From: DASSFZ01 sp035283185
Lineage (GTDB): Bacteria; Chloroflexota; Anaerolineae; Fen-1058
Direction: 5' to 3'
Assembly: GCA_035283185.1 (NCBI GenBank)
Contig: DATEUJ010000144.1
Coordinates: 1-64,000 of the forward strand
DNA: 64,000 bases
A program made the position numbers and the translations under genes. Positions 52,057-61,541 of this stretch are shown piece by piece. The notes beneath the pieces are model-generated. The model did no database searches and had not been told where the DNA came from. It worked only from the letters and a program-made list of their open reading frames with translations. The first letter of the stretch is position 1; each line of letters starts with the position of its first letter.

Positions 52057-54803
52057 CACGTTTACACGATGCCCAACGCTTTGGGCAATCGATTTGGTAC
52101 GACAACATTCGCCGGGCGCTGCTCACGTCTGGCGAGTTGCAGAGGTTGCTGGACGAGGGTGTGCTCGGGGTGACCTCCAACCCGGCTATCTTTGAGAAAG
52201 CCATCGTCGGCAGCACCGATTACGATGCGGCACTTCAACAACTCTCGACCGCCGGGCACGATACGGATCAGATCTACGAAGCCCTCGTGCTGGACGACAT
52301 CGCCACCACGGCCGATCTGTTGCGCCCGGTCTACGATCGCACGAACGCGCGCGACGGCTACGTCAGCGTCGAAGTGCGGCCGACGCTGGCGCACGATACC
52401 GAAGGCACCGTCGCCGAAGCCCGCCGCCTGTTCGCGGCGCTAGCCCGCCCGAACGTGATGATCAAGGTCCCGGCTACGCCGGAAGGCATTCCGGCGATCG
52501 AGACGTTGATCGGCGAAGGCATCAACGTCAACGTCACTTTGATCTTTTCTTTGGAGTCGTATCAGGCAGTCGCGCAGGCTTATTTGGCCGGGTTGGAAAG
52601 ACGCGCAGCGGCAGGCGGCGATCTCAGCCGTGTGGCGTCGGTGGCGTCGTTCTTCGTCAGCCGCGTCGATTCGGCCGTAGATCGCCAGTTGGAAGCGCTG
52701 ATTCGCGCCGGTCGCGCCGATCTCAAACCCCTTCTGGGCCAGGCCGCGATTGCGAATACCAGGTTGGCCTACGCGCGCTACAAAGAAATCTTCGGCGGTG
52801 AACGCTTCGCGGCGCTGCGCGCCAAAGGCGCACAGTTGCAGCGGCCGCTGTGGGCCAGTACTGGCACGAAGAATCCGTTGTATAGAGACGTGCTGTACGT
52901 TGAAACCTTGATCGGTCCCGATACGGTCAACACGGTGCCGCCGGCGACTTTGGCAGCTTTCAAGGATCATGGTCGGGTTGCGGCTACGCTCGATACGCAT
53001 GTCGATGAGGCCCATGCGACGCTGGCGCGCCTGGCCGAGGCCGGGATCGACCTGGGGGCAGTCACGCACGATCTACAAATCGAGGGCGTGAAGGCCTTCA
53101 TCGAATCATTTGACAAGCTGCTGGCGAACCTCGACGACAAGCGCGTTCGGCTGTTGGCACAATCGCACACGCACGCCGCGTCGCTCGGCGCGGCGCACGC
53201 CGACTTGGATGCGACGCTGGCCGATCTGCAACGGCGCAACGTCGTCGCCCGCATCTGGGCTAAAGATCACACAGTTTGGAAACCCGATCCGCGCGAGATC
53301 ACCAATCGGCTGGGCTGGCTTACCGTAGCCGATGCGCTGCACGAGCGCGCCGATGATCTCGTCGCTTTCGCGGATGAGATTCGAACGGCGGGCTTCAAAG
53401 ACGTCGTATTGCTGGGCATGGGCGGCAGCAGCCTCGCGCCCGAAGTGCTGCGCGCGACCTTTGGGCCGCAGCCCAACTATCCGCGTTTGCACGTCCTTGA
53501 CTCGACCGTACCGGCCTGGGTGCAACGCGTGACCGAAGCGATCGATCCGGCGCACACATTGTTCATCGTGTCCAGCAAGTCGGGCGGCACGCTCGAAGTC
53601 ATGTCGTTCTTCAAGTATTTCCACGCGCTCGTCGTTGATCAAAAAGGCGATCGGGCGGGCGAGAACTTCATCGCCATCACCGATCCCGATACCAGCCTGC
53701 AGAAGCTGGGTGAGGCGCGGCACTTCCGCCGCATCGTTATCAATCCGCCTGACATCGGCGGTCGCTATTCGGCCTTGTCGTACTTTGGAATCGTGCCGGC
53801 TGCGCTGGCCGGCATCGATGTCCACGAGCTGCTCCATCGAGGCGAGTGCCTGGCCGAAGGCTGCGCGTCGTGCGTGCCTGCACACGAAAATCCCGGCGCG
53901 TGGTTGGGTGCAACCCTCGGCACGCTGGCAAAGGGTGGTCGAGACAAGGCCACGTTCATCGCATCGCCGGGTATCGCGACGTTTGGTTTGTGGGCCGAGC
54001 AACTGATTGCCGAAAGCACCGGCAAAGAAGGCCGCGGCATCTTACCGATCGCGCTGGAACCGCTGATGTGGCCGACGGATTACGGCGCCGATCGCATTTT
54101 CGTTTACCTGCGTTTGGACGAAGATGATAACCGCGCGTCCGACGATCACGTGGCAGCCTTAGAGAAAGCCGGGCAGCCGGTAATTCGATTGGCGCTGCGC
54201 GATCGCTATGATCTGGGCGCGGAGTTCTTCCGCTGGGAATTCGCGACGGCGCTGGCCGGGGCGTTGATCGATATTCAGCCGTTCGATCAGCCGAATGTGC
54301 AGGAGAGCAAGGACAATACCTCGGCGGCGCTGCGTGAAGCGCAAGCCACCGGCCAACTGCCGGCGATCGACACGACGGGCCAATTGACGGACCTGATCGC
54401 GCAGGCAAAACCTGGCGACTACCTGGCGTTAATGGCTTACCTCGACGGCCCATCGGATGTCGATGCCGCGCTCGACGATCTCCGTTCAGCCATCTTGGGT
54501 TACTATCATCTGCCGAACACACTCGGCTACGGCCCACGCTTCTTGCACTCGACCGGCCAACTGCACAAGGGTGGAATGAACAACGGGTTGTTCGTGCAAC
54601 TGGTCGCCGACTGGGGTGAAGACCTGGCGGTGCCGGGCGAGACGTATTCCTTTGCCCAGCTTGCCGCGGCGCAAGTGGTGGGTGATTACCACTCGCTGGT
54701 CAGTCATGGACGGCGGGTCATTCGTGTCCATCTGGGGTCGGATGCGGTCGCCGGTATCCGTCGCTTGACGGACGAGATCAGAGAGGAGCGAGGTCAACGA
54801 TGA
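52053..54803 (+). CDS. Bifunctional transaldolase / glucose-6-phosphate isomerase
   Basis: The 916-residue fusion has a transaldolase domain at ~1-365 (GVTSNPAIFEKAI, NVMIKVPATPEG, Schiff-base Lys in MIKVPAT) and a phosphoglucose isomerase domain at ~400-916 (LLGMGGSSLAPEV, FIVSSKSGGTLEV, LHSTGQLHKGG). It interconverts sedoheptulose-7-P/GAP with erythrose-4-P/F6P and F6P with G6P. Such tal-pgi fusions occur in Chloroflexota and some others. It overlaps genes on each side by 4 bp. Confidence 0.95.
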   Translation: MTRLHDAQRFGQSIWYDNIRRALLTSGELQRLLDEGVLGVTSNPAIFEKAIVGSTDYDAALQQLSTAGHDTDQIYEALVLDDIATTADLLRPVYDRTNARDGYVSVEVRPTLAHDTEGTVAEARRLFAALARPNVMIKVPATPEGIPAIETLIGEGINVNVTLIFSLESYQAVAQAYLAGLERRAAAGGDLSRVASVASFFVSRVDSAVDRQLEALIRAGRADLKPLLGQAAIANTRLAYARYKEIFGGERFAALRAKGAQLQRPLWASTGTKNPLYRDVLYVETLIGPDTVNTVPPATLAAFKDHGRVAATLDTHVDEAHATLARLAEAGIDLGAVTHDLQIEGVKAFIESFDKLLANLDDKRVRLLAQSHTHAASLGAAHADLDATLADLQRRNVVARIWAKDHTVWKPDPREITNRLGWLTVADALHERADDLVAFADEIRTAGFKDVVLLGMGGSSLAPEVLRATFGPQPNYPRLHVLDSTVPAWVQRVTEAIDPAHTLFIVSSKSGGTLEVMSFFKYFHALVVDQKGDRAGENFIAITDPDTSLQKLGEARHFRRIVINPPDIGGRYSALSYFGIVPAALAGIDVHELLHRGECLAEGCASCVPAHENPGAWLGATLGTLAKGGRDKATFIASPGIATFGLWAEQLIAESTGKEGRGILPIALEPLMWPTDYGADRIFVYLRLDEDDNRASDDHVAALEKAGQPVIRLALRDRYDLGAEFFRWEFATALAGALIDIQPFDQPNVQESKDNTSAALREAQATGQLPAIDTTGQLTDLIAQAKPGDYLALMAYLDGPSDVDAALDDLRSAILGYYHLPNTLGYGPRFLHSTGQLHKGGMNNGLFVQLVADWGEDLAVPGETYSFAQLAAAQVVGDYHSLVSHGRRVIRVHLGSDAVAGIRRLTDEIREERGQR

Positions 54804-55540
54804 TCCGCGCCGCGATTTTCGATCTGGATGGTACGCTGGTCAAGACGGAATGGTTGAAGAGCATCTCGTATGCGCAAGTGGTGCAGCAGCTCAGTCCAAC
54901 CCACGTGCCGATTGAAGCCGTGCAAGCGGTCTTTGGGGAAGTCGTGGGCCGCGCGCGCGAAGAAGTCTCGTCCACACTGCTCGAACGATTCCACCTGGCA
55001 GACGCGGCGCAGGCCCGGCTGGCTGAATTCGATGCCAGGTATCCGTGGCAAGTCTTGGCGCGCCTGCGCCTGAAAATCTACGAAGAGATGTTGGCCGATC
55101 CTGAAGTGCTGCGCGCCAACCAGTGGCCGCACAACGTCGATCTGCTGCGCGCCGTGTATCGCGGCGGCTGCCGCACGGCACTGGCCAGCATGTCGCACTG
55201 CGAGCAAGTCATGCGCGTTCTCCGGGCTATCAACCTGGACGATCAGTTCGAAGTGATCTTGACGCGCGAAGATGTCGAGCAGCCCAAGCCGCATCCCGAG
55301 ATTTATCTGTGCGCGGCGCGCCTGCTCGACGAACAACCGCGTGACTGTCTGGTGATCGAAGATTCGCCGGTCGGCGTGCAAGCCGCCGTAGCTGCGGGGA
55401 TGAATTGCATCGCCGTCGCCACACCCTTCACGCGCGCGGCGTTACACGCCCAGAATTTGCTCGCGCCCGAATGGATCGTGGATGATCCAGGCACACTGCC
55501 GGCCGTCGTCGAACGGTTACTGACAAGACGCAGCGCCTGA
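54800..55540 (+). CDS. HAD-superfamily hydrolase (phosphatase/phosphoglucomutase-like)
   Basis: The 246-residue HAD subfamily IA protein has AAIFDLDGTLVKTEW (nucleophile Asp), a helical cap, TALASMSHCE, KPHPEIYL and VIEDSPVGVQAA. It could be a sugar-phosphate phosphatase or beta-phosphoglucomutase-like enzyme; the neighbouring pentose-phosphate genes favour a sugar-phosphate substrate. The start overlaps tal-pgi by 4 bp. Confidence 0.9.
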   Translation: MIRAAIFDLDGTLVKTEWLKSISYAQVVQQLSPTHVPIEAVQAVFGEVVGRAREEVSSTLLERFHLADAAQARLAEFDARYPWQVLARLRLKIYEEMLADPEVLRANQWPHNVDLLRAVYRGGCRTALASMSHCEQVMRVLRAINLDDQFEVILTREDVEQPKPHPEIYLCAARLLDEQPRDCLVIEDSPVGVQAAVAAGMNCIAVATPFTRAALHAQNLLAPEWIVDDPGTLPAVVERLLTRRSA

Positions 55541-55618
55541 ATCCCGATCGACCGTACGCGGCGCAGCGCGCTGATCTGGAAGCCATTCAAACGGACTGCC
55601 AAACACAGGAGAACACAC

Positions 55619-56404
55619 ATGTCACTCACTCATCTGCAAATCAAGGAATTGCTGGACGAAAACCGTTATCACGAATGTGAAGGATATGGCAAAGATAGCA
55701 TCTGTGTCCGCATCGCGGCCATCGGCGATTTGCCGTCGCGCTTTGGCCAGTTCCACGTCGTGGCGTTTTGGAACAACAAGGACGGCAAGGAGCACGCCGC
55801 GTTCGTCCACGGCGACGTGTGCAATGTCGAACATGTCCCGGTGCGGCTGCATTCCGAGTGCCTGACCGGCGACGCGATCGGTTCGCTGCGCTGTGACTGC
55901 CGCGATCAACTCGAAACGGCGCTGAAGACCATCGGCCAGATGGACAAGGGCATCCTGCTTTACTTGCGGCAAGAAGGTCGCGGCATAGGTTTCCTCAATA
56001 AGATTCGCGCGTATGGCCTGCAGGATCACGGTTACGACACGGTCGAAGCGAATCTCGCGCTCGGCTTCCGTGACGACGAGCGCGACTACGCCGTGGCCGC
56101 GCACATGCTGGAGTCGCTGAAAGTCAAATCAATTCGGTTGATGACCAACAACCCGCGCAAGATCAACGATCTCATGACGCACGGCGTCAAGGTCACTGAG
56201 CGCATCTCGTTGATCATCCCCCCGAATCCGTACAACCGGTTCTACCTGGAAACGAAGGCCGTCAAGTCCGGCCACCTGATCGACTTCAACGGCAAAGAAC
56301 ACCTCTTGGAGCAGATCGATCGCCCGATCGTGGAAGGCATGACGCCCGATCAAATCGCTGGGTTGGATAGCCTGCACGATGACGGAAATGGAGCGCAGCT
56401 ATGA
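55619..56404 (+). CDS. ribA: GTP cyclohydrolase II
   Basis: The 261-residue protein has the zinc motif ECLTGDAIGSLRCDC (C-x10-C-x-C) and LRQEGRGIGFLNKIRAYGLQD, which identify RibA. It opens GTP to start riboflavin synthesis. Here it lacks the RibB domain often fused to it. It has a 60-residue N-terminal extension. The position among pentose-phosphate genes makes sense since ribulose-5-P is the other riboflavin precursor. Confidence 0.92.
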   Translation: MSLTHLQIKELLDENRYHECEGYGKDSICVRIAAIGDLPSRFGQFHVVAFWNNKDGKEHAAFVHGDVCNVEHVPVRLHSECLTGDAIGSLRCDCRDQLETALKTIGQMDKGILLYLRQEGRGIGFLNKIRAYGLQDHGYDTVEANLALGFRDDERDYAVAAHMLESLKVKSIRLMTNNPRKINDLMTHGVKVTERISLIIPPNPYNRFYLETKAVKSGHLIDFNGKEHLLEQIDRPIVEGMTPDQIAGLDSLHDDGNGAQL

Positions 56405-56553
56405 GCCTCGAAAATCGGGTCGTGGTGATTACAGGCGCAGCGGGCGGCCTGGGCCGCGTCGTGACGAAGGTTCTGGCCGCGCAGGGAACACGGCTGGCCC
56501 TGTTGGGCACTCATGTTGATCGATTGGAGAGACACTCATGGAACTCGCAATGA
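56401..56553 (+). pseudogene. 5' remnant of a short-chain dehydrogenase
   Basis: Fifty codons begin MSLENRVVVITGAAGGLGRV, the TGxxxGxG NAD(P)-binding start of SDR enzymes, and then run out of homology into the gnd start. A full SDR has ~240 residues. Its ATG overlaps the ribA stop by 4 bp, so the remnant kept the operon coupling. Confidence 0.7.
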
Positions 56554-57448
56554 TCGGATTGGGCAAGATGGGCGCGAACATGACGCGCCGATTGTTGAAA
56601 GGCGGCCATCGCGTCGTGGTGTTCGATCCGCGCGCCGTAGCCGTGCAGGAGTTGGCCGGCGAGGGCGCGGTCGGCGCGGCCTCACTCGCCGAGTTGGTCA
56701 GCCGCTTGAGCACGCCGCGCAGCGTGTGGGTCATGGTGCCATCGGGCCAGATCACGGAAGACACGGTTCAATCGCTCGCCGGATTGTTATCGGCCGGCGA
56801 CACTATCCTCGACGGCGGCAACTCCAACTACAAGGACTCACAGCGGCGTGCAGCCGCCTTGGCATCACAGGGTCTGCACTTCGTTGACGTCGGTACGAGC
56901 GGCGGCATCTGGGGATTGGCCGAAGGTTACAGCTTGATGATCGGCGGCGAAGAAGACGTCGTCGAGCATCATCGACCGATCTTCGAGACCCTCGCTCCGG
57001 CGCGCGATCGCGGTTGGGGCTACGTCGGGCCGAGCGGCGCCGGCCACTTCGTCAAGATGATCCACAACGGCATCGAATACGGTCTGATGCAGGCCTACGC
57101 CGAAGGCTTTGCGATCATGAAAGCCAAGAAGGACTTCGGTCTCAAGCTGGGCCATATTGCCGAAATCTGGCGCTATGGCAGCGTGGTGCCTCGTGGCTGC
57201 TCGACCTGACGGCCCTCGCCCTGAGCGAAGACGAAGAGTTGAGCGGCATCAGAGCCTGGGTGCCCGATTCGGGTGAAGGCCGGTGGACGGTCTTCGAGGC
57301 GGTCGATCTGGATGTCGCCGCGCCGGTTATCACTACCGCGCTGCAGCGGCGCTTGCGATCGCGCGAGACGGAGCCGTATTCCGATAAACTCCTGGCGGCG
57401 TTGCGCAATCAGTTCGGCGGACACGCCGTCAAGCGCGCGGAGGGCTGA
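56538..57448 (+). pseudogene. gnd: 6-phosphogluconate dehydrogenase (short NAD-type), frameshifted
   Basis: The first ~218 codons encode a GndA-type enzyme (MELAMIGLGKMGANMTRR, ILDGGNSNYKDS, FVDVGTSGGIWGL, GHFVKMIHNGIEYG). After YGSVV the frame reads RGCST-stop, but the +1 frame continues WLLDLTALALSEDEELSG to the normal end at 57448. One base seems missing near 57189-57193 (GTGGTG-CCTCGTGG, where GTGGTGCGCTCGTGG would be expected). It may be a real pseudogene or a sequence error. Confidence 0.85.
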
Positions 57449-58911
57449 TGGCTGATTCGACGACGATCGTGATCTTCGGTGCGTCGGGCGATCTGACGCA
57501 GCGCAAGCTCATCCCGGCACTCTTCAATCTATTCCGCAAGCAACGCCTGCCCGCCAACTTTCGCATCGTGGGATTTGCCACCACCCCCTGGCAGGATGCG
57601 GACTTTCGCGCGGCGATGCGAGCAGGTGTTGAGCAACACGCCGCGCACCAGTTTACCGCTGAACAATGGGCGGCCTTTGAAGCGCGCCTGTTCTATCGAG
57701 CGGGCGGCTTCACGGAAGCGGCCGACTTCGCTCGATTGGCAACCACCTTGACTGAGCTGGAGGGCAGCCCGGCCGATCGGTTGTATTACCTCGCCGCGCC
57801 GCCGCGCTTCTACGCCGACATCGTGAATCGGTTGGGCGCAGCCGATATCGTGCATGAAGATGAAGGCTGGCGACGTGTGATCGTCGAGAAGCCGTTCGGC
57901 GCCGATCTGGCTTCGGCGCAGGCGCTCAATCAATCCATTCACCGCGTGCTCAACGAAAAGCAGATCTATCGGATCGATCATTATCTGGGTAAAGAAACGG
58001 TGCAGAACATCCTGACCCTGCGCTTCGCCAACGCGATCTTCGAGCCGCTCTGGAATCGGAACTACACCGATCACGTGCAAATCACAGTCGCGGAAACGGT
58101 CGGCGTAGGGCATCGCGCGGGTTACTACGATCGGGCGGGCGTGCTGCGCGACATGTTCCAGAATCATCTGCTGCAGCTTCTCGCCCTGACGGCGATGGAG
58201 CCGCCGGCCGCGTTCGACGCCGATTCACTGCGCAACGAAAAGGTCAAGGTACTCAAGGCGATTCGACCGATTCGGCCCGATCAGGTCGGGGGGCATACGG
58301 TGCGCGGACAGTATCGGGGATATTGCGAGGAAGAGGGCGTCGCCCCCGACTCGCACACGGCGACCTATGCCGCGCTGCGGCTCTTCATCGACAACTGGCG
58401 CTGGCAGGGCGTGCCCTTCTACCTGCGCTCCGGGAAAAGGCTGGCCGAGAAGACAACCGAGATTGTCATTCAGTTCAAGTGCCCGCCTCACCTGATGTTC
58501 CCGCTGCCGCCGGATCGCGAGATCACCGCCAACATCCTGGCGCTGTGCCTGCAGCCCGATGAAGGCATGCACCTGCGCTTTGAAGCAAAGGTGCCCGACA
58601 CCGTGGCCGAGATGCGATCAGTCAACATGGAATTTCACTACGCCGATTCGTTTAGGCCGCGCGCGGTTCCGGAGGCTTATGAGCGACTCTTGCTCGACGC
58701 CTTGCATGGCGACGCCTCGCTATTCACGCGCAGTGATGGTATCGAGTTGGCCTGGAAATTCATTGATCCGATCTTGAAGGGTTGGGCGTCGCCTGCGACG
58801 CCACCGGCAGAATATGAGCCCGGCAGATGGGGGCCTGCTGAAGCCGATGAGTTGCTGACGAGGGATGGCCGAGCGTGGCTGCGGGGTTGTGGGCAACATC
58901 CAACCGCTTGA
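57448..58911 (+). CDS. zwf: Glucose-6-phosphate dehydrogenase
   Basis: The 487-residue protein has the NADP motif IFGASGDLTQRKLIPAL, the active-site RIDHYLGKETVQNI with its catalytic His/Lys, and EKPFGADL. It makes 6-phosphogluconolactone and NADPH. It overlaps the gnd stop by one base, so the oxidative branch genes are adjacent; no 6-phosphogluconolactonase is seen in the window. Confidence 0.95.
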   Translation: MADSTTIVIFGASGDLTQRKLIPALFNLFRKQRLPANFRIVGFATTPWQDADFRAAMRAGVEQHAAHQFTAEQWAAFEARLFYRAGGFTEAADFARLATTLTELEGSPADRLYYLAAPPRFYADIVNRLGAADIVHEDEGWRRVIVEKPFGADLASAQALNQSIHRVLNEKQIYRIDHYLGKETVQNILTLRFANAIFEPLWNRNYTDHVQITVAETVGVGHRAGYYDRAGVLRDMFQNHLLQLLALTAMEPPAAFDADSLRNEKVKVLKAIRPIRPDQVGGHTVRGQYRGYCEEEGVAPDSHTATYAALRLFIDNWRWQGVPFYLRSGKRLAEKTTEIVIQFKCPPHLMFPLPPDREITANILALCLQPDEGMHLRFEAKVPDTVAEMRSVNMEFHYADSFRPRAVPEAYERLLLDALHGDASLFTRSDGIELAWKFIDPILKGWASPATPPAEYEPGRWGPAEADELLTRDGRAWLRGCGQHPTA

Positions 58912-58944
58912 TTTCCTGATTCACGGCAGTTGCAGTTTGTCGCC

Positions 58945-60552
58945 ATGAAGACTGATGAGCGAACACGAGCCTGCCCGTTGTGCGGAACGTCAACTTCGGC
59001 CAGCGAAATGGCCGAGGTTGATTGGCTCACACCAGACGTCTTAGATCGACTGGCCAGTGACAATCCCAGCTGGCGGAGTGAAGACGGTGCGTGTCCGGCG
59101 TGCGTACAGCACGCGCTATTGTGCACACTGCTCGATCGGGGTGAGGCCGCTTTACACGACGGTCTCCAATCCATCTGGCCGATCGATCCGGGAGCCGCTT
59201 TTGGCGCTATGCCCACACCACTGCGCTTGCACGCCGATCCACGTTTTACCGGACGCGGCGTCACCCTGGCCGTGGTGGATGTGGGATTCTATCCACATCC
59301 CGATCTCACACAGCCGCATAACCGGATTCGCGCCTGGGTCGACGCTGGCCGCGATCCCGTTGTCGAGCGGCGCCTTGCGCCGTCCGATGTGCCGCACTGG
59401 CCAGGCTGGAACGAGCGGCAGCCTGCGCAGTGGCATGGCCTGATGACCAGCGCGGTGGCCGCCGGCAATGGTTGGCTGAGCCATGGCCTCTATCGCGGTT
59501 TGGCAAGTGAAGCGGATCTCGTGCTGGTTCAGGTGCGCGATCGGGCAGGACACATCACCAATCACACGATCACTCGTGCGCTTAACTGGTTGAGCCAACA
59601 GGCGGACGCGTTGGGCATCCGCGTGATCAATCTATCGGTTGCGGGCGAGCCTGTTTCGCCATTGAAGGGAAATCTTGTCGATGAAGCCGTCACGCGGCTG
59701 GTCGATCAAGGTATCACCGTGATCGCGGCCGCGGGCAACGACGGCAGACGTCGCTTGATTCCACCGGCAACCGCGCCGGCCGCGCTAACGATCGGCGGAC
59801 TGGATGATAAGAACACGTTCGATCACAAAGAGGTCGAACTGTGGCACAGCAACTACGACGAGGCCGTTAACGGTGCATTGAAGCCGGAACTGGTTGCGCC
59901 GAGCCTGTGGGTCATCGCGCCCGTCTTGCCGGGATCGGATGTCGCGCTTGAGGCCGAGCAATTATTCGCTCAGCGGGGCCACGGTCGTATTCACGTCGAA
60001 GAACGGCTGGCCGAGCTGAAGATGGTCACGCCCCATTATCGGCACGTGGATGGTACGAGCTTTGCCGCGCCGATCGTGGCCAGCGTGGTCGCCTGTATGT
60101 TGCAGGCCATGCCGTCACTCACGCCCGATCAAATTCGTCATCTGCTCATCAAGACTGCGCAGTTCATTCCTGGCGCGTCACTGGAACGACAAGGCGCCGG
60201 CGCGGTCAATGCAGGTCCAGCGGTGACACAAGCCTTGGCGGCTCCGCATCATCAACGCTTCACGCAGACGCGTTGGCCGCAAGTCACATCCACCGAGGTG
60301 ACATTTCAGCTGTATGACAATGAGGCGCATTCGGTGCAGATCATTGGCAGTTGGAACGGTTGGCAAGTCCCCGGCTTGGCTGCTGTTGAAATCAAGCGCG
60401 GCCTATGGCAGGCTCATCTGCCAGGATTAGAAGCGGGCACGTATGCCTACAAGTTCTTGCTCGACGGTGAGCGGTGGTTGACCGATCCCGCCAACCCGAC
60501 GCGTATTCCCGATCATTTCGGTGGCTGGAACAGTGTTCTGCAGTGCCTTTGA
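58945..60552 (+). CDS. Subtilisin-like protease with C-terminal glycogen-binding-like domain
   Basis: The 535-residue protein has an N-terminal double CxxC region (CPLCGTS; CPACVQH), then an S8 peptidase with the triad Asp (VVDVGFYPHPDL), His (QWHGLMTSAVAAGNG) and Ser (DGTSFAAPIVASV), then ~85 residues of AMPK/CBM48-like fold (VQIIGSWNGWQVPG, TYAYKFLLDGERW). No signal peptide, so the protease would be cytoplasmic. The glycogen-binding tail and place after zwf suggest a role on storage granules. Confidence 0.85.
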   Translation: MKTDERTRACPLCGTSTSASEMAEVDWLTPDVLDRLASDNPSWRSEDGACPACVQHALLCTLLDRGEAALHDGLQSIWPIDPGAAFGAMPTPLRLHADPRFTGRGVTLAVVDVGFYPHPDLTQPHNRIRAWVDAGRDPVVERRLAPSDVPHWPGWNERQPAQWHGLMTSAVAAGNGWLSHGLYRGLASEADLVLVQVRDRAGHITNHTITRALNWLSQQADALGIRVINLSVAGEPVSPLKGNLVDEAVTRLVDQGITVIAAAGNDGRRRLIPPATAPAALTIGGLDDKNTFDHKEVELWHSNYDEAVNGALKPELVAPSLWVIAPVLPGSDVALEAEQLFAQRGHGRIHVEERLAELKMVTPHYRHVDGTSFAAPIVASVVACMLQAMPSLTPDQIRHLLIKTAQFIPGASLERQGAGAVNAGPAVTQALAAPHHQRFTQTRWPQVTSTEVTFQLYDNEAHSVQIIGSWNGWQVPGLAAVEIKRGLWQAHLPGLEAGTYAYKFLLDGERWLTDPANPTRIPDHFGGWNSVLQCL

Positions 60553-60593
60553 AACCGGCCCACGCCCCTAGCTGGGTTGACTCCGGCGACGAA

Positions 60594-61460
60594 TTACTGG
60601 TTGAGCGACCAGTCGTAGCGGAGGAACAGGACTTTGGGGCGGCTGCGTAACACGAACTCACGGCAGCCTTCATCGTCGAGGTAATCGGCGATGTATTCCA
60701 ACAGCGGTGTCTTGTCGCCCATGCCCAGGGGACGCCCGCCGAAGTCCGGCGCATACCAGCGAAAGATCTGTGACAACCGTATTTCACCGGCACTCCGGTT
60801 AACTTCGACGCCGCCATTATTGATGAAAGCGCGCGCTGCCAAATCGAGTTGCGCGTCGATGCGCTCGGCATCGTACACGCCGATCGGCGGACACGATCGC
60901 GCCGCGCACACCAGCGCGAAGTGGATGCGTGGATCGAGCCGTTCCAGGCTGTAGGCCAGGCGCGGATCGCGCGGCCCGAAGTGCGGGCCGGGTATCGCCG
61001 GGTGTCCCCGGTTGCCGCGCAGAATGCCGTATTCGATGTCGAACGAGCAGTACCGCCGCCCGCCGATGTCGTAGGCCGCCCGCCAGAAGAAGCCTGGCGC
61101 CTCGTTGACCGAGCGCCGCACGCCCAAGCGGATCACGGCATCGACGATCAGCGCATTGTACAGGTTGATCCAGAAGGCCAGTCGCTCCTCTCGGCGAGAA
61201 AGCATCGCCGGATCGAAGCTTCTCAGGCGAGCAGCACACTGCCGGTACTCGGCATAAACCGGGCTGGAGCGAAGCCGGGCATAATCCACACGGCCATGCT
61301 CCACATCGAACCCTTCAGCCTTCGGCGCATTGATGATCCGTCGCAGGTCGGCTGCAACCGGTTCAGACGCCGCCGCGTCCGGTGGCTCCAGGTCGCGATT
61401 GAGAGCGAAATCAGGCGGGACGCCGTAACGCAGCAGAATGAGACGGTGAATCAGGCGCAT
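60594..61460 (-). CDS. DUF547-domain protein
   Basis: The 288-residue protein has the DUF547 core (RREERLAFWINLYNALIVDAV, LVCAARSCPPIGVYD, FINNGGVEV, IFRWYAPDFG). The Cys in AARSCPP and nearby residues look like a conserved active site, but the biochemical role is unknown. ATG at 61460 is preferred; TTG two codons earlier is possible. It runs toward the subtilase gene. Confidence 0.85.
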   Translation of the reverse strand: MRLIHRLILLRYGVPPDFALNRDLEPPDAAASEPVAADLRRIINAPKAEGFDVEHGRVDYARLRSSPVYAEYRQCAARLRSFDPAMLSRREERLAFWINLYNALIVDAVIRLGVRRSVNEAPGFFWRAAYDIGGRRYCSFDIEYGILRGNRGHPAIPGPHFGPRDPRLAYSLERLDPRIHFALVCAARSCPPIGVYDAERIDAQLDLAARAFINNGGVEVNRSAGEIRLSQIFRWYAPDFGGRPLGMGDKTPLLEYIADYLDDEGCREFVLRSRPKVLFLRYDWSLNQ

Positions 61461-61541
61461 ATACAAGAGACGCTCTTCGGCATGGATTCCTTACCCGCCG
61501 GGTAAGACCGCGCCGCTTCATCGCGTCTGTATGGCAAGACT

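Noticed and set aside
57186..57209. TGA ending the first part of gnd as a recoded codon
   Set aside because: The downstream homology is in a different frame, so this is a frameshift and not readthrough.
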